Shown here: positions 12,600 to 22,270 of the stretch, in pieces
Numbering within the stretch: the stretch's first letter is position 1
Layout: every line of letters starts with the position of its first letter
Source of the DNA: Dryocosmus kuriphilus
Lineage: Eukaryota; Arthropoda; Insecta; Hymenoptera; Cynipidae
Length of the DNA: 64,000 nt
Reading direction: 5' to 3'
Assembly: GCA_038277395.1 (NCBI GenBank)
Contig: CM076197.1
Span: 105,736,442-105,800,441 of the forward strand
Notes under the pieces: model-generated
What the model saw: only the letters and a program-made list of their open reading frames with translations
Databases searched by the model: none
What the model was told of the DNA's origin: nothing
Position numbers and translations under genes: made by a program

Positions 12600-13850
12600 G
12601 ATCTGCCCGCTTCGCGGGCACATTCTCATCGCGCGCTTCGCGCGAAGTATAAGCGCGCCTAGAGCGCGCGTCTGTTGGCACTCGCGCTTCGCGCTCGATA
12701 CATTATTCACCTCGCGCTACGCGCTCGGTGTTTATGGATCGTATAAACCTTTAAATTAAAAATTCCAAAAGGAACTATTTTACTGAAGGCTCTATCGCCC
12801 TTAAGGAATACATTCTCATCATGACACTCGCGCTTCGCGCTCGATAATTACATTGTTTTAAAAGACATTGTAGATTGGTAAAGTTTTTTTGTGATTTTCC
12901 AAATTTTCACAATACAGGTTTTCGATTCTTAAAAGTAAAACGATGAGTCTTATAAATAAATTTTGTAGCTCTTTCCAAGGTGAACAATTCTGCTTGCATA
13001 GTTTTGCTGAAAAGTGGTTTTCTTTATATTTCATAACATATTTCACGAATAACTCAAAAACTACGCGCCTGCTCAAAAAATGATAGATAGCAAATTTGTA
13101 GATCTTTTTGAGGCGAACAACTTTATTTATTATTATTTTTGCGTATCTTGCATAGTTTGACGGGAAATTTGAAATTTTTAATTTTTAATAACGTTTTATC
13201 GATTAAAACAAAAACCGTGCATTTTATGAAAAAATGGTTAAAACAAAATTGGTAGATATTTTTGAATTGAACAACTTTGTTCTTTACCAATTTTTTGTAT
13301 CTTGAATATTTTGGCGGGAAACCAGAGTTTTTTAATTTTAATAGCGTTTTCTTGATTAAAACAAAAACCGTTCATTCTATCAAAAAACGGTTAAGACAAA
13401 AATTTGTAGATTTTTTTGAGTTGAACAATTTTACTTTCTTACATTTTTTTTGTATCTCTCATAGTTTAGCCGGAAAATGGATTTTTTGATTTTGTGAAAA
13501 CCGTTTTTGATGGATAAAACCATAACTGTTGGTCGAAAACCGCTGGTTAACGAACTCGCCCTTTCTTTTTATCCCTTAAAGAAGTGTACCAAAGCGCACT
13601 CCAATCCGATTAGTCCTTCGAAAGTTATCGCGATCACAGACGACGACGACGACGACGACAACGACGACAACAACGACAACGACGACGACAACAGACAGAC
13701 AGACACAGTCGTAAAAACCGTTTTTTCTGACTCAGGGGGTCTCAAAACGTGGATATTTCATGAAATCCGCGAAAGTCAAATTTTACATAAATCTAATACC
13801 TTCTCTGATGAGAATGTAAAAAATCAAAACCGCATTAAAAATAAATAAAA
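12600..13850 (+). mobile_element. GC-palindrome/tandem-repeat element, copy 1 (sulfakinin intron 1)
   Basis: The element starts with a GC-rich array of short palindromes (CCCGCTTCGCGGGC, CGCGCTTCGCGC and CTCGCGCTACGCGCTCG types, 12603-12735). Next come about four diverged units of roughly 150 bp, near 12960, 13096, 13247 and 13403. Each has TTTGTAGAT...GAACAA followed by GTATCTTG-CATAGTTT and GGCGGGAAA. A GAC-rich microsatellite and a closing block (CTCAGGGGGTCT...ATTTCATGAAATCCGCG) follow. The same order occurs in reverse complement at 22.5-24.47 kb, which shows this is a dispersed element. No transposase frame or clear terminal repeat is visible, so the class is unknown. Confidence 0.65.
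13638..13705. repeat. GAC/AAC microsatellite inside the repeat element
   Basis: A run of GAC and AAC triplets, followed by CAGACAGACAGACA. The homologous position in the inverted copy (22.58-22.63 kb) has GTC/GTT triplets. The microsatellite is therefore an ancestral part of the element. Confidence 0.85.
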
Positions 13851-14188
13851 TTCAATTCTCAATCTTGGAAAACTTGAAATAATTCATAATGCAGAAAATA
13901 ACTAAATTAAATAATAAAATCATGTCCCAGAATATTTGTTCACTTCGCTATAAAACTTTCAAAACTAAACAGCTGAGACTCTAATACAAAATAAAAAATG
14001 TAAAATTTTAAAAGCTTTTTTAAAACTTGTTTAGTCATGAAAGTTTATTTATACACATATATTAATTTAAATGACAAAATAATGTACTTAAAAAATGTAA
14101 AAGTAATGTTAAAGGACGATTTTATAAATTGTTCTAAATTGTAATAAATTTAAATTGATTTTAGAAAACTGGAAGTTACAACGCAGAT

Positions 14189-15528
14189 ATGAATCAATCA
14201 ACCAACCTGTTTTTAACACTGATGACCATTTGGTTACTATTAGGAAAATCTGAATCAAAATCCAATTCTCAGCATATTTCAGGCCACCAAAAATTCTCCC
14301 CTCCGTTACTTCGTAGGTAATGGTTACAAAAAATAATATTTCATTACATTTATTTTATACCTTTCTGAAGTTTGTCGTTCATAGATTAATATACGAAAAT
14401 ATTTTCTCCGATATTAGAAAGAATCAATGTATTAAATGTACCATTTTCTTTGAACTTCAAAACTTCTATAAAGGGTTCTTTCAATTTCCAAATTATGTGT
14501 GTTACTTTTGAAAAGTTGTTTTAAAAAATTTAGAGATTAAATGCCAGATTTGAAAATATTTCTCATTTAAGTGGGGGAGTCTGGTCCAGCCGATCCAAAA
14601 GATCGACTTTCTTTACCTAAAAATCTTACTATACATGCGGAATTGTGGAGAATACATCCCCAAAGTTTAGCATCAAATTCGACTTTGAAATATAGTTAGG
14701 ACGTTAGGAGCGGTGCGCGCCATGCAGGTAGAACGGAGAACGGCTACAAGCGAAAACTTTAACCGCATTTGTCTCAAAATCACGCTTTTCAAGCTGGCTG
14801 GAATCGTAACTCATCGAATTTTCATCCGATTCACTTCATTCAAAGTTTAAATTAAAGAAAATTAAATTTATATACGGATGAACCTCCATTTATGGAAAAT
14901 TATTATTATAAGACAAAGTTATTGCAAAATTAAGGCCGACTTTTTTCGTCAATTTTCATTTTTTATCCGTCATTTTTGCAATAATTTTTTTTTGCAAACT
15001 GTGGTTCACACGCATTCTACATTCATACTATAACGAAATTGTTTTGAATTTCATTTTTCGGATAATTTCCAAGGACTCCAGGATTCCAGCCGATTTGGTC
15101 GGACCCTCCGCTTGCGGCCGCTATATCTATAGGTATATATACATATTCAAATCAAATTTGCAACAGTGTTTTTTCTTGTTCTAATGTACTTTTAGATGTA
15201 GCAAAATTTTCAAGAACGAAAATAAATTTTATCTTTGAAAAAACGCATTTAAAAAAAAACCTCGGCTGGACCAGACTCCCCTCTTAATGAAAATCAATAA
15301 GAGGTAGCCAATATCTTTCTTATAATTTTATAATACATAAACTATTAACGGTTAAAAATTTGTTGGGAAAGCTTCGCACTCGAGGATCAATTTTTTGAAG
15401 AAGAAGATGAAGACATACCTCATTCCAACAAGCGGCAAAATTTTGATGATTACGGTCACATGAGATTTGGCAAGCGAGATCAATTTGAAGACTATGGGCA
15501 CCTTCGATTTGGGAGAAATAGACAGTGA
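14189..15528 (+). CDS. Sk: Sulfakinin precursor (CCK/gastrin-like neuropeptide), two peptides, 94 aa
   Basis: It encodes secreted, sulfated and amidated satiety peptides that act on sulfakinin (CCK-like) receptors. Coding exons are 14189-14316 (donor CGTAG|GTAATG) and 15372-15528 (acceptor GGGAAAG|CTTCGC). Phase 2 joins phase 2 and the sum is 285 nt. The N-terminus MNQSTNLFLTLMTIWLLL is a signal peptide. After an acidic spacer, Lys-Arg sites release QNFDDYGHMRFG-KR and then DQFEDYGHLRFG-R, just before the stop. Both end in the conserved Y-G-H-(M/L)-R-F-Gly. The Tyr is preceded by acidic residues (a sulfation site) and the Gly supplies the C-terminal amide. The second peptide has Glu in place of the usual second-position Asp and is cut at a single Arg. 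Both the 5' UTR intron and the coding intron host transposon-derived sequence. Only exon 1 details beyond the ATG are uncertain. Confidence 0.93.
14571..15283. mobile_element. piggyBac-like MITE with TTAA target-site duplication (sulfakinin coding intron)
   Basis: TTAA at 14567-14570 and at 15284-15287 flanks a 713-bp element. Its termini are inverted repeats sharing GGGGAGTCTGGTCCAGCCGA, with a one- to two-base difference at the extreme end. No transposase frame is present inside, so it is non-autonomous. TTAA duplication is characteristic of the piggyBac superfamily. The insertion lies wholly inside the intron between the two sulfakinin coding exons. Confidence 0.85.
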
Positions 15529-15948
15529 AGATAATTTTTTCAGTATCAGATGTTTTTAGAAAGAAGAAGATCATTTTCACCCTCCATGAAATAATAAATT
15601 ATGAACTCAATATAAATTGTAGACTTTATACAGAAGATGGAATCAAAAATGTCAACGCTCTCTTCATAAGCATGTAAACTTGAGATCATCTACGTTTTCC
15701 TGATTTGTCGGCGTCCTCTAGAAACAAAAAATAAAAAAATATAAAATAACACCTGCAGAACATGTAATGAATATTTCTGACAATAAATAATCAAAATGAA
15801 AACAACTGTATTTTTGAATTAATGCTTATTTGTAAAAGAAAAGAAATTAACAAAACTTACTCAAATTTAATTTTCAGTTTTTTTCTCCATTTTTCCTTTC
15901 TCTTATAAATTTAATTTTTGCATAATTTATCCAAAATTTTATTGGATT
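15529..15948. other. Short convergent intergenic space
   Basis: Holds the sulfakinin 3' UTR (plus strand) and the 3' UTR of the CFAP95-like gene (minus strand). It is AT-rich and nothing else was recognised. Confidence 0.6.
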
Positions 15949-16733
15949 TTATCTTTTGTACTGCTTTGTTTTGAGATCAGCTATTTTTTTATGTAATTCC
16001 AAATTGTCGTCTAAGAAAGTTCTCACCCCTTCTAATTTTTCAAGATCTTCTAAAGAATATCCCAAAGTTCTTCTGTACAGAGTATTCGGTAATTCCTCTA
16101 AAATTTCATTTACATTTTCTGGGCAGCAAAACCTTTTTATTTCTGATTTGACTCCAGATTTTTCATCAGCACTGCAACACAAAATAAATTGTGTCAGTCA
16201 CAAATAAATTAGATTTCAAGTTTGTAATTGAAATAATAACTTAAGTACTCAACGAGGGGAAAAGTAAAAATATTGAGCATCTTGACTGGTACAGAGCATT
16301 TATCAAAATCACAAGTTCTATATTTTATCATCTTTTCTTTCGTTTCTGTAAAATATTTTTGAGACCCGTAAGTTCCTAATCTTTTGTAAGTGGCCATTCG
16401 CAAATTTCCTTTTGGTGGAAAAAAATCTGTGTTATCGCGCGATTCTATTAAATATCGATTTTGCCTAAAATATTAATAAAAATTATTGAAAATAAAGAAA
16501 TAATGTTGGAATCAGATTATTTGTATTGTTTACCAGTCAGTTATTTTGACTCTCCTATCATAAAAAGCATCATGATTGCCAGAAAAAATGGGGTTTAATT
16601 CAACTTCTTCATCCAAATATGGAAATACTGACTGGGATAAAAAAGTATATTAAATGCTTTATAGTAAAAAAACAGTTCAAAATATGGAACCAGGATAAAT
16701 ATTTCTTACGTTTGGTAATCGTTTTCTGTTCAT
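15949..16733 (-). CDS. CFAP95-like (C9orf135 homologue) axonemal protein, 186 aa
   Basis: CFAP95 belongs to a group of ciliary and sperm-flagellum microtubule-associated proteins. Exons are 16733-16710, 16631-16534, 16464-16249 and 16171-15949, and the sum of 561 nt keeps frame. The most telling block is MATYKRLGTYGSQKYFTETK near residue 62. It aligns with the vertebrate CFAP95 segment STYRRLG....WTSETHEKL. Upstream, NPIFSGNHDAFY resembles the vertebrate linker before it. The donor of exon 3 (GA|GTACTT) is weaker than the others and is the least certain border. The C-terminus (LEDLEKLEGVRTFLDDNLELHKKIADLK) looks helical. It lies head-to-head with RSPH10B, another axonemal gene, which supports a ciliary role. 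The exon structure is sure; the family name is moderately sure. Confidence 0.6.
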
Positions 16734-16988
16734 TTTATTTATTTTTTTTCTGACACAAAAATATATCAAATTAAAAGCACACGTTCTGAAATAAACATAT
16801 TAACTGTCAAAAAGTTTTAACAGACATGAAAATGGCGTGTTAAAGAAATGAGTAATTCTGTCACTCACTTGTCAAATCAGAACTTTCATTTTTATTAATA
16901 TTTACAAGAACTAGTATTTATTTATAGGAATAAAAGAAATGAAAACATATAATGAAGAAAAGAGATAAAGCAGACATAAATTGGAAAA
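16734..16988. promoter_or_regulatory. Putative bidirectional promoter of two axonemal genes
   Basis: The 255 bp between the divergent start codons of the CFAP95-like gene and RSPH10B must contain both promoters and both 5' UTRs. It is AT-rich. I saw no clear TATA box and no convincing RFX X-box inverted repeat. Confidence 0.55.
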
Positions 16989-19900
16989 ATGAGCGTTACT
17001 TCTAAAACAGAAATCAAAGATAATGAAAAAAATCAAGACGAATTTGTCAATTTACTCTACAATGATATCCTCACGAATTTTATAACTGAGTATTTATTTT
17101 AAATCAAGAAAAATTATATTTATGCTCCCTTTTCAAAAAGTGCTGTTTAGAGTCCGATTTTATACAATATTTATTTAAGATTGATATAATTGTAATATTT
17201 ATATTCGAAGCTGGAATAGAATTTCATCAAATGAACATGTTTGCGTAAATAAACAACCGGATTCTTTAATTAAGAATGTAGAAATAAAAGATAAGAAATT
17301 TGACAAAAATATAACTGAAGAAGAAATGCACGATTTTGAAAATAGTTCTCATAAAAAGAAGGCAATATTTTATCTTAATTTTCACCCTAAAGTATATCAG
17401 TAATTCATTCAATTATTATTTGAAATATCTGAATCAGTTGAACTAATAAAAAAATTGATTTCAAGCACGAGACAAATATTTTTCAAGATGATAAATACGA
17501 TATTACTTTCCCAAATGGAAACTCGTATTCCGGCCAGATAAACAGAAACAAAATAGATGGAATGGGTTCATATTTTTTTCGACATGGAGTTCAATACAAA
17601 GTTTGTAAAAGATCTGAAAGTAATTTTAATATAATAACAATTGGTATAATAAAAATTTTTTTATTATAAAAAGAAAATTATTATATAAAAGAAAGAATAT
17701 AAATTTTGAAACGATGGATTTTATATATAGGGAGAATTTAAAGAAAATCGAATCGGGAGAAAAGGAAATTTAATTTGGAAAGATAGTTCTTGGTACGAAG
17801 GTGAATTTTTAAATTCGATGAGACATGGAAAAGGGTTTATGATAAATAAAGATTTTTCTCGTTTTTATACTGGAAGCTGGTACTTGGGCAAAACAAATGG
17901 AAAAGGGTAAGTGGGCATATTACTAAAATACAAAGAATCAATTATATATTTTTTAAATTAAAAATTAAAATTATTTTAGATTATGCCGTTACGCTGATGA
18001 CAATTTTTACGATGGAAACTGGGTGATGGGAAAGAAAGAAGGAATGGGTTATAGAGTTTATCCCAATCGTTCAGTTTATGTAGGAAATTGGGAAAATGAT
18101 TTTCGTCATGGTGTTGGTACCATGGTTTGGCCTAATGGGGATATTTATAGGGGTGAATGGGTTTTTGGACAGATGTATGGGTTTGTTTCGTTTAATAAAT
18201 ATTACCTTGTTTTAAATTCAGTTTAAAATTTAATTTATACTCTTTAATTTAAATGCGTTAATTTAAAAGAGGACCTACTTATTTCATTGTATTTATAAAA
18301 TTATTTTTTATTTGAAAATATTAATCAGATACGGAGAATATACGTGGAATGGATATTTTAATAAAACACTTTCTTGGCCTCAAGAGAATTCTTATATGGG
18401 TCAATGGTTTCGTGCTTTACGACACGGAAAAGGTTGGTAAAAAACTAGTGCGGAAAAAGTTTTTGAATATTTTTTTATGAATGAAGATTGATAAAGTAAG
18501 CACAAATGTTTGTATAAATTCTAATATTCCATCTTTTCAAACAGGTTTATTGAAATTAAATTCAACTGGTGGAGCAAAATATTCTGGAATGTGGAAAGGC
18601 GACAAAAAACATGGCTATGGAGTTTTCATAGGTTCCAGATTTTTTAAATGTTACATAGACATTAATAGAAAAATGCTGGACATAGTTGCAAATTTGGATA
18701 TTCAATATTTAGATTACAAGTGGTTTAATATAATCTAATATTTTAGGAAACGATGGTTCTGTATTCGAAATGAATCCAATGTTTCAAAACGATATTTTAA
18801 TACCAGAGAATATTGAAAATAATGAATCAGAAGAAAATTTCGAATGCCAGGAAGAACCTATGTAATATTTAAAAATTATTTTCAAGTAATTTCAGAATAT
18901 ATTTTTTAGAATCTGTTTTAAACCATTTCTAGATTTATTCAAGAATCTAGAAAAATATTAGATCCCATCGAAACAAATCATTTAAATCCAGAACAATGGC
19001 CACTTTTGTCTCAATTTATGAGACATTTATTATTAAAATCAAAGAACGTGATTGATTATTCAATTATGGAAGTAAAAAGGTGTCAAAAATGCAATATTGA
19101 GGAGAAAAAACCTTGCGACTGTCTTAAAGATTTGTTTAAAAAAGGTACATAAGAAATATTATACAAGAAAAAGTCTAAAACTGAATTAAAACACCAATTA
19201 TTTTTCCTATTTAGAAATCAATCAAAGTTCCTCTGTAGAAAAGATCATTGATTATAATACCAAACTCAAACAAAAATTATTAAATCAGGAAGAAATGTTC
19301 CTTCGTAATTCCCTCACAAATCACATGCCTCGTTTAAAAAAAATCTACGACATTTACACAAAAGTATTTTGTCCAAATCAGAAAGTTTCCTCCTATCTTT
19401 CAATGAGTCGATTGTCTCTTTGGCAACTTTGGAGAGACTGTGGAATTCATAAAAAAAATATCAGTCTCATCGAAATTGATCATTTGCTTGGTAATTGATT
19501 TTCAAAATTGTTTTTGAACTTCTAAATTTATGAATTCTTTAATAAATCGAAATGATTTGTTTATAAATGCATTCACATTCAGCCTTTTCGAGCGCAAAAA
19601 CTCTTGAAGAAACAAAACACGGTCCATTCGAAAAAATAGAAATCTGGCAATTTCTTTTTGCTCTACTTGAACTTTCCTGGGAATTATATTCTAGATTTGA
19701 AAATTCTGGATATTCTGAAAATCGACTAGCTGGAGGATTTTGCACACTTTTGGAACTAGATATTTTTCCCAACGCAGGAAATCACTCTGGTATTATTTTT
19801 CGTAATTGGCTTCAAATCTCAAGAGAATTTTTTTTATAATTAGCAAACCAGAATTCCAAAATTAAATATTCGTATTAAAGGGACAATTTTTGACTTTGGA

Positions 19901-20735
19901 GTAAATTTCTTGCCCCTTTATTCCATTTATCGAATTTATCGAGAAATCGGAGAACCGCATTCAGTGAAGAAACTTCTAAGAACAATTTACAGTTCAAAAG
20001 GTTTTCTATTTTTGTGAATGCTTCAAAAGGCCTTAATACAGTTAATAAAGAGAGAATTTAATTATAATAAAAAAATATTTAAAATTTAGACTCACCAGTT
20101 CAAAATCAAGAATCTTCGATCCCAACTAGGATTTTTGATGGAAAAAATGTAAATACAGTTGGGGAACGAATAGCTTTCATTCCCAATCCAGAAAATTTGC
20201 TTAATTTCACTTCTCGAAATTCCAAAGAATCTTCAAAAAATCTAGGTATTCAATTTAAATTTGTCTTATTTTGAATTCTAAATTTTTAAATCCAAATTTT
20301 GATAGATATGTCCGTGTTTCGAGAACTTGAAGCAACCCAATTTCTCTCAATCATCGCTGCCGTTTGTCCATCCATAAAAAACGATGAACTTAATACCATC
20401 GTCAATATTAATTACGAGGTAAAAGTAGATTTCTCTTTAATCTGAAAAAAACTGTACCATTAGAATCTGAAATAATTGTACACTTGAATAACCTATTTAA
20501 TTTTTAGCTCACCTTTCTTGAATTCCATGAACTTCTTTTAGAAGCAACAGTAGTTTTGATAAAGAAAAGGAAAACCAAAGAGCAAAAAAAATTGCAGTTA
20601 ATTAAATATCAAAAATCAAAAGAAATTGAATTTGAAACTGTTTCTGTGACTAGTTTAAGTACCGTAGTTCAATCTCACATATCAATCTCTACGAAAAAAG
20701 GAGAGAAACTTAAGAAAAAGAAGCAAAAACATTAA
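16989..20735 (+). CDS. Rsph10b: Radial spoke head 10 homolog B, MORN-repeat axonemal protein
   Basis: A component of axonemal radial spokes in motile cilia and sperm tails. The fifteen coding exons are 16989-17089, 17211-17391, 17466-17600, 17731-17906, 17980-18180, 18329-18432, 18545-18631, 18747-18861, 18933-19144, 19215-19490, 19583-19789, 19844-20000, 20090-20245, 20306-20418 and 20508-20735. At about residues 100-255 they encode MORN repeats (YxGxW/GxGxxxxxxGxxY patterns such as YRGEWVFG and YSGMWKGDKKHGYG). A helical region follows that matches the family, with LSLWQLWRDCGI, PFEKIEIWQFLFALLELSW and LTFLEFHELLLEA. It ends in a Lys-rich tail and gives about 815 residues, near the usual 800-870. 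Phase fails by one base between exons 11 and 12. Dropping one A from the AAAA run near 19860 restores it. Donors of exons 5 and 6 are non-consensus but fit phase. Confidence 0.9.
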
Positions 20736-22270
20736 AATAGGATAAAAACCTACAGTTTAGATAAATAAAAAAACGAGTTCTTAAATTTGAAACTTTGCAG
20801 AGTATTATTAGGAAATAACATTTCTCATGACGTAGAAGGTACATATAATAATAATGCATACAAACGATTGGGACTATGAAGCTATTTTACAAAAAAGTAT
20901 AAGCTATTAATATAAAATAAATATTTAGATTTGCAAGTACACTTTTTTGTACACTCTATACATTTTCTAGAATCCTCTATTCTTTTCACACAGACAACAT
21001 GAAAAAAAAGTACATAGAGAAAGTTCCGTAGAATTATAAAAAAATGCGAAACATCAACAAATCGAAGCACATAAATTAATTTTCCATTCCTCGAATTAAA
21101 AAAGGAATGACGGTTCCTTGGTTCTATAAACAAAAAATAATAACAAATTGTAAAAATTTGCAAAGCTAAATAAAAGCTCTGTAGATGAACACAATTTACA
21201 GGTACGATATGTTAAAAATTAAACTTTCCGATATACATGTTCAAGTTCACTGATTTAAAACTTAAAAACGTGATTCGAAAATTACGTAGTGACTAGAAGT
21301 TTCAATGCTTCAATTCTAGAATCCTAAACTGATGTTAGCATTCAGTTTTTTAATTGTTTAGTCTGTACGTAATTTTTTAAATCCTCATAATCGAAAGTAG
21401 TATCGCAGCTTAAGGTACTAAATACATATAAATTTTGTTCTCTTTTGAAGCATTTTTTTTTTAATTTTCGATTTTTAATTTAAATTATAAAATCCCTTCG
21501 TATTACTTTCCACTTTTACAACCATTAGTAGAAAATTCTGTAGTGAGCGATTTTTAGGAGTTTGGTACCTATGCTATTACCATAAAAAGGAAAATTCAAT
21601 TTCTAATCAAATTTTTTGTTACTTTTACTCTACAGGTTCTCAAATCTTAAGGCTCAAGGTAAAATTTCCTCAACCGAAAGTTTACCTTGTCAAAATTCGC
21701 CCAACATACTCCTTTTCCATAAAGAAATTTCAAATTCTTTTTGCCGACAGTTCCCAATTCTTAATCTACAAAATCGCTTTGAAAAAACTGATCGTCACTC
21801 CCATATTGTACAAGTACTTTGTAGAATAGTTTCTTTGTTTGCTGAAAAGTTTACAAAGGCATTCAAAAATATATTTATCTGGTACAATTAGACTAATTGT
21901 AAACTACCCAGTAATTGTAATCGAGAGAAAAGAATTAAGCATTCTAACTATATGTAGAATCTTTTGCCATTTTTTCTAGCGTTGTACTTTATTGATAAGA
22001 CTTGGGTTATTTCAAGACGAAGCCTAAATTGTATTTCGACGGTAGAAGTAATTCAAAAAGTAATTAAGTAATTAGCTAATAACGCCATCATTTTGATCGC
22101 CGCGAAAATCCTTCGACAAAGTCATGATTCAGAACCATTCACCCATCAGAAATCTTGCTCTAATTCTTTTTTTTTTTTTTTTGTTTTTTTTTTTAAAGTT
22201 GAAAGCTTTATATTGAATTTCTTGGAAGGAAAAGTCCTATGGAGGCAGAAACAAATGAAGTGACGAAAGG
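20736..22270. other. Convergent intergenic space between RSPH10B and Cables
   Basis: AT-rich, with poly-T tracts at 22168-22194. It should hold the 3' UTRs of RSPH10B (plus) and Cables (minus). Short open frames here have no recognisable domain and biased composition, so I do not call them genes. Confidence 0.5.

Noticed and set aside
12603..12735. CRISPR-like array from repeated GCGCTTCGCGC motifs
   Set aside because: Units are irregular palindromes without equal-length spacers, and the genome is clearly eukaryotic.
16734..16988. RFX X-box in the shared ciliary promoter
   Set aside because: I looked for a GTTGCC...GGYAAC-type inverted motif and found no convincing match.
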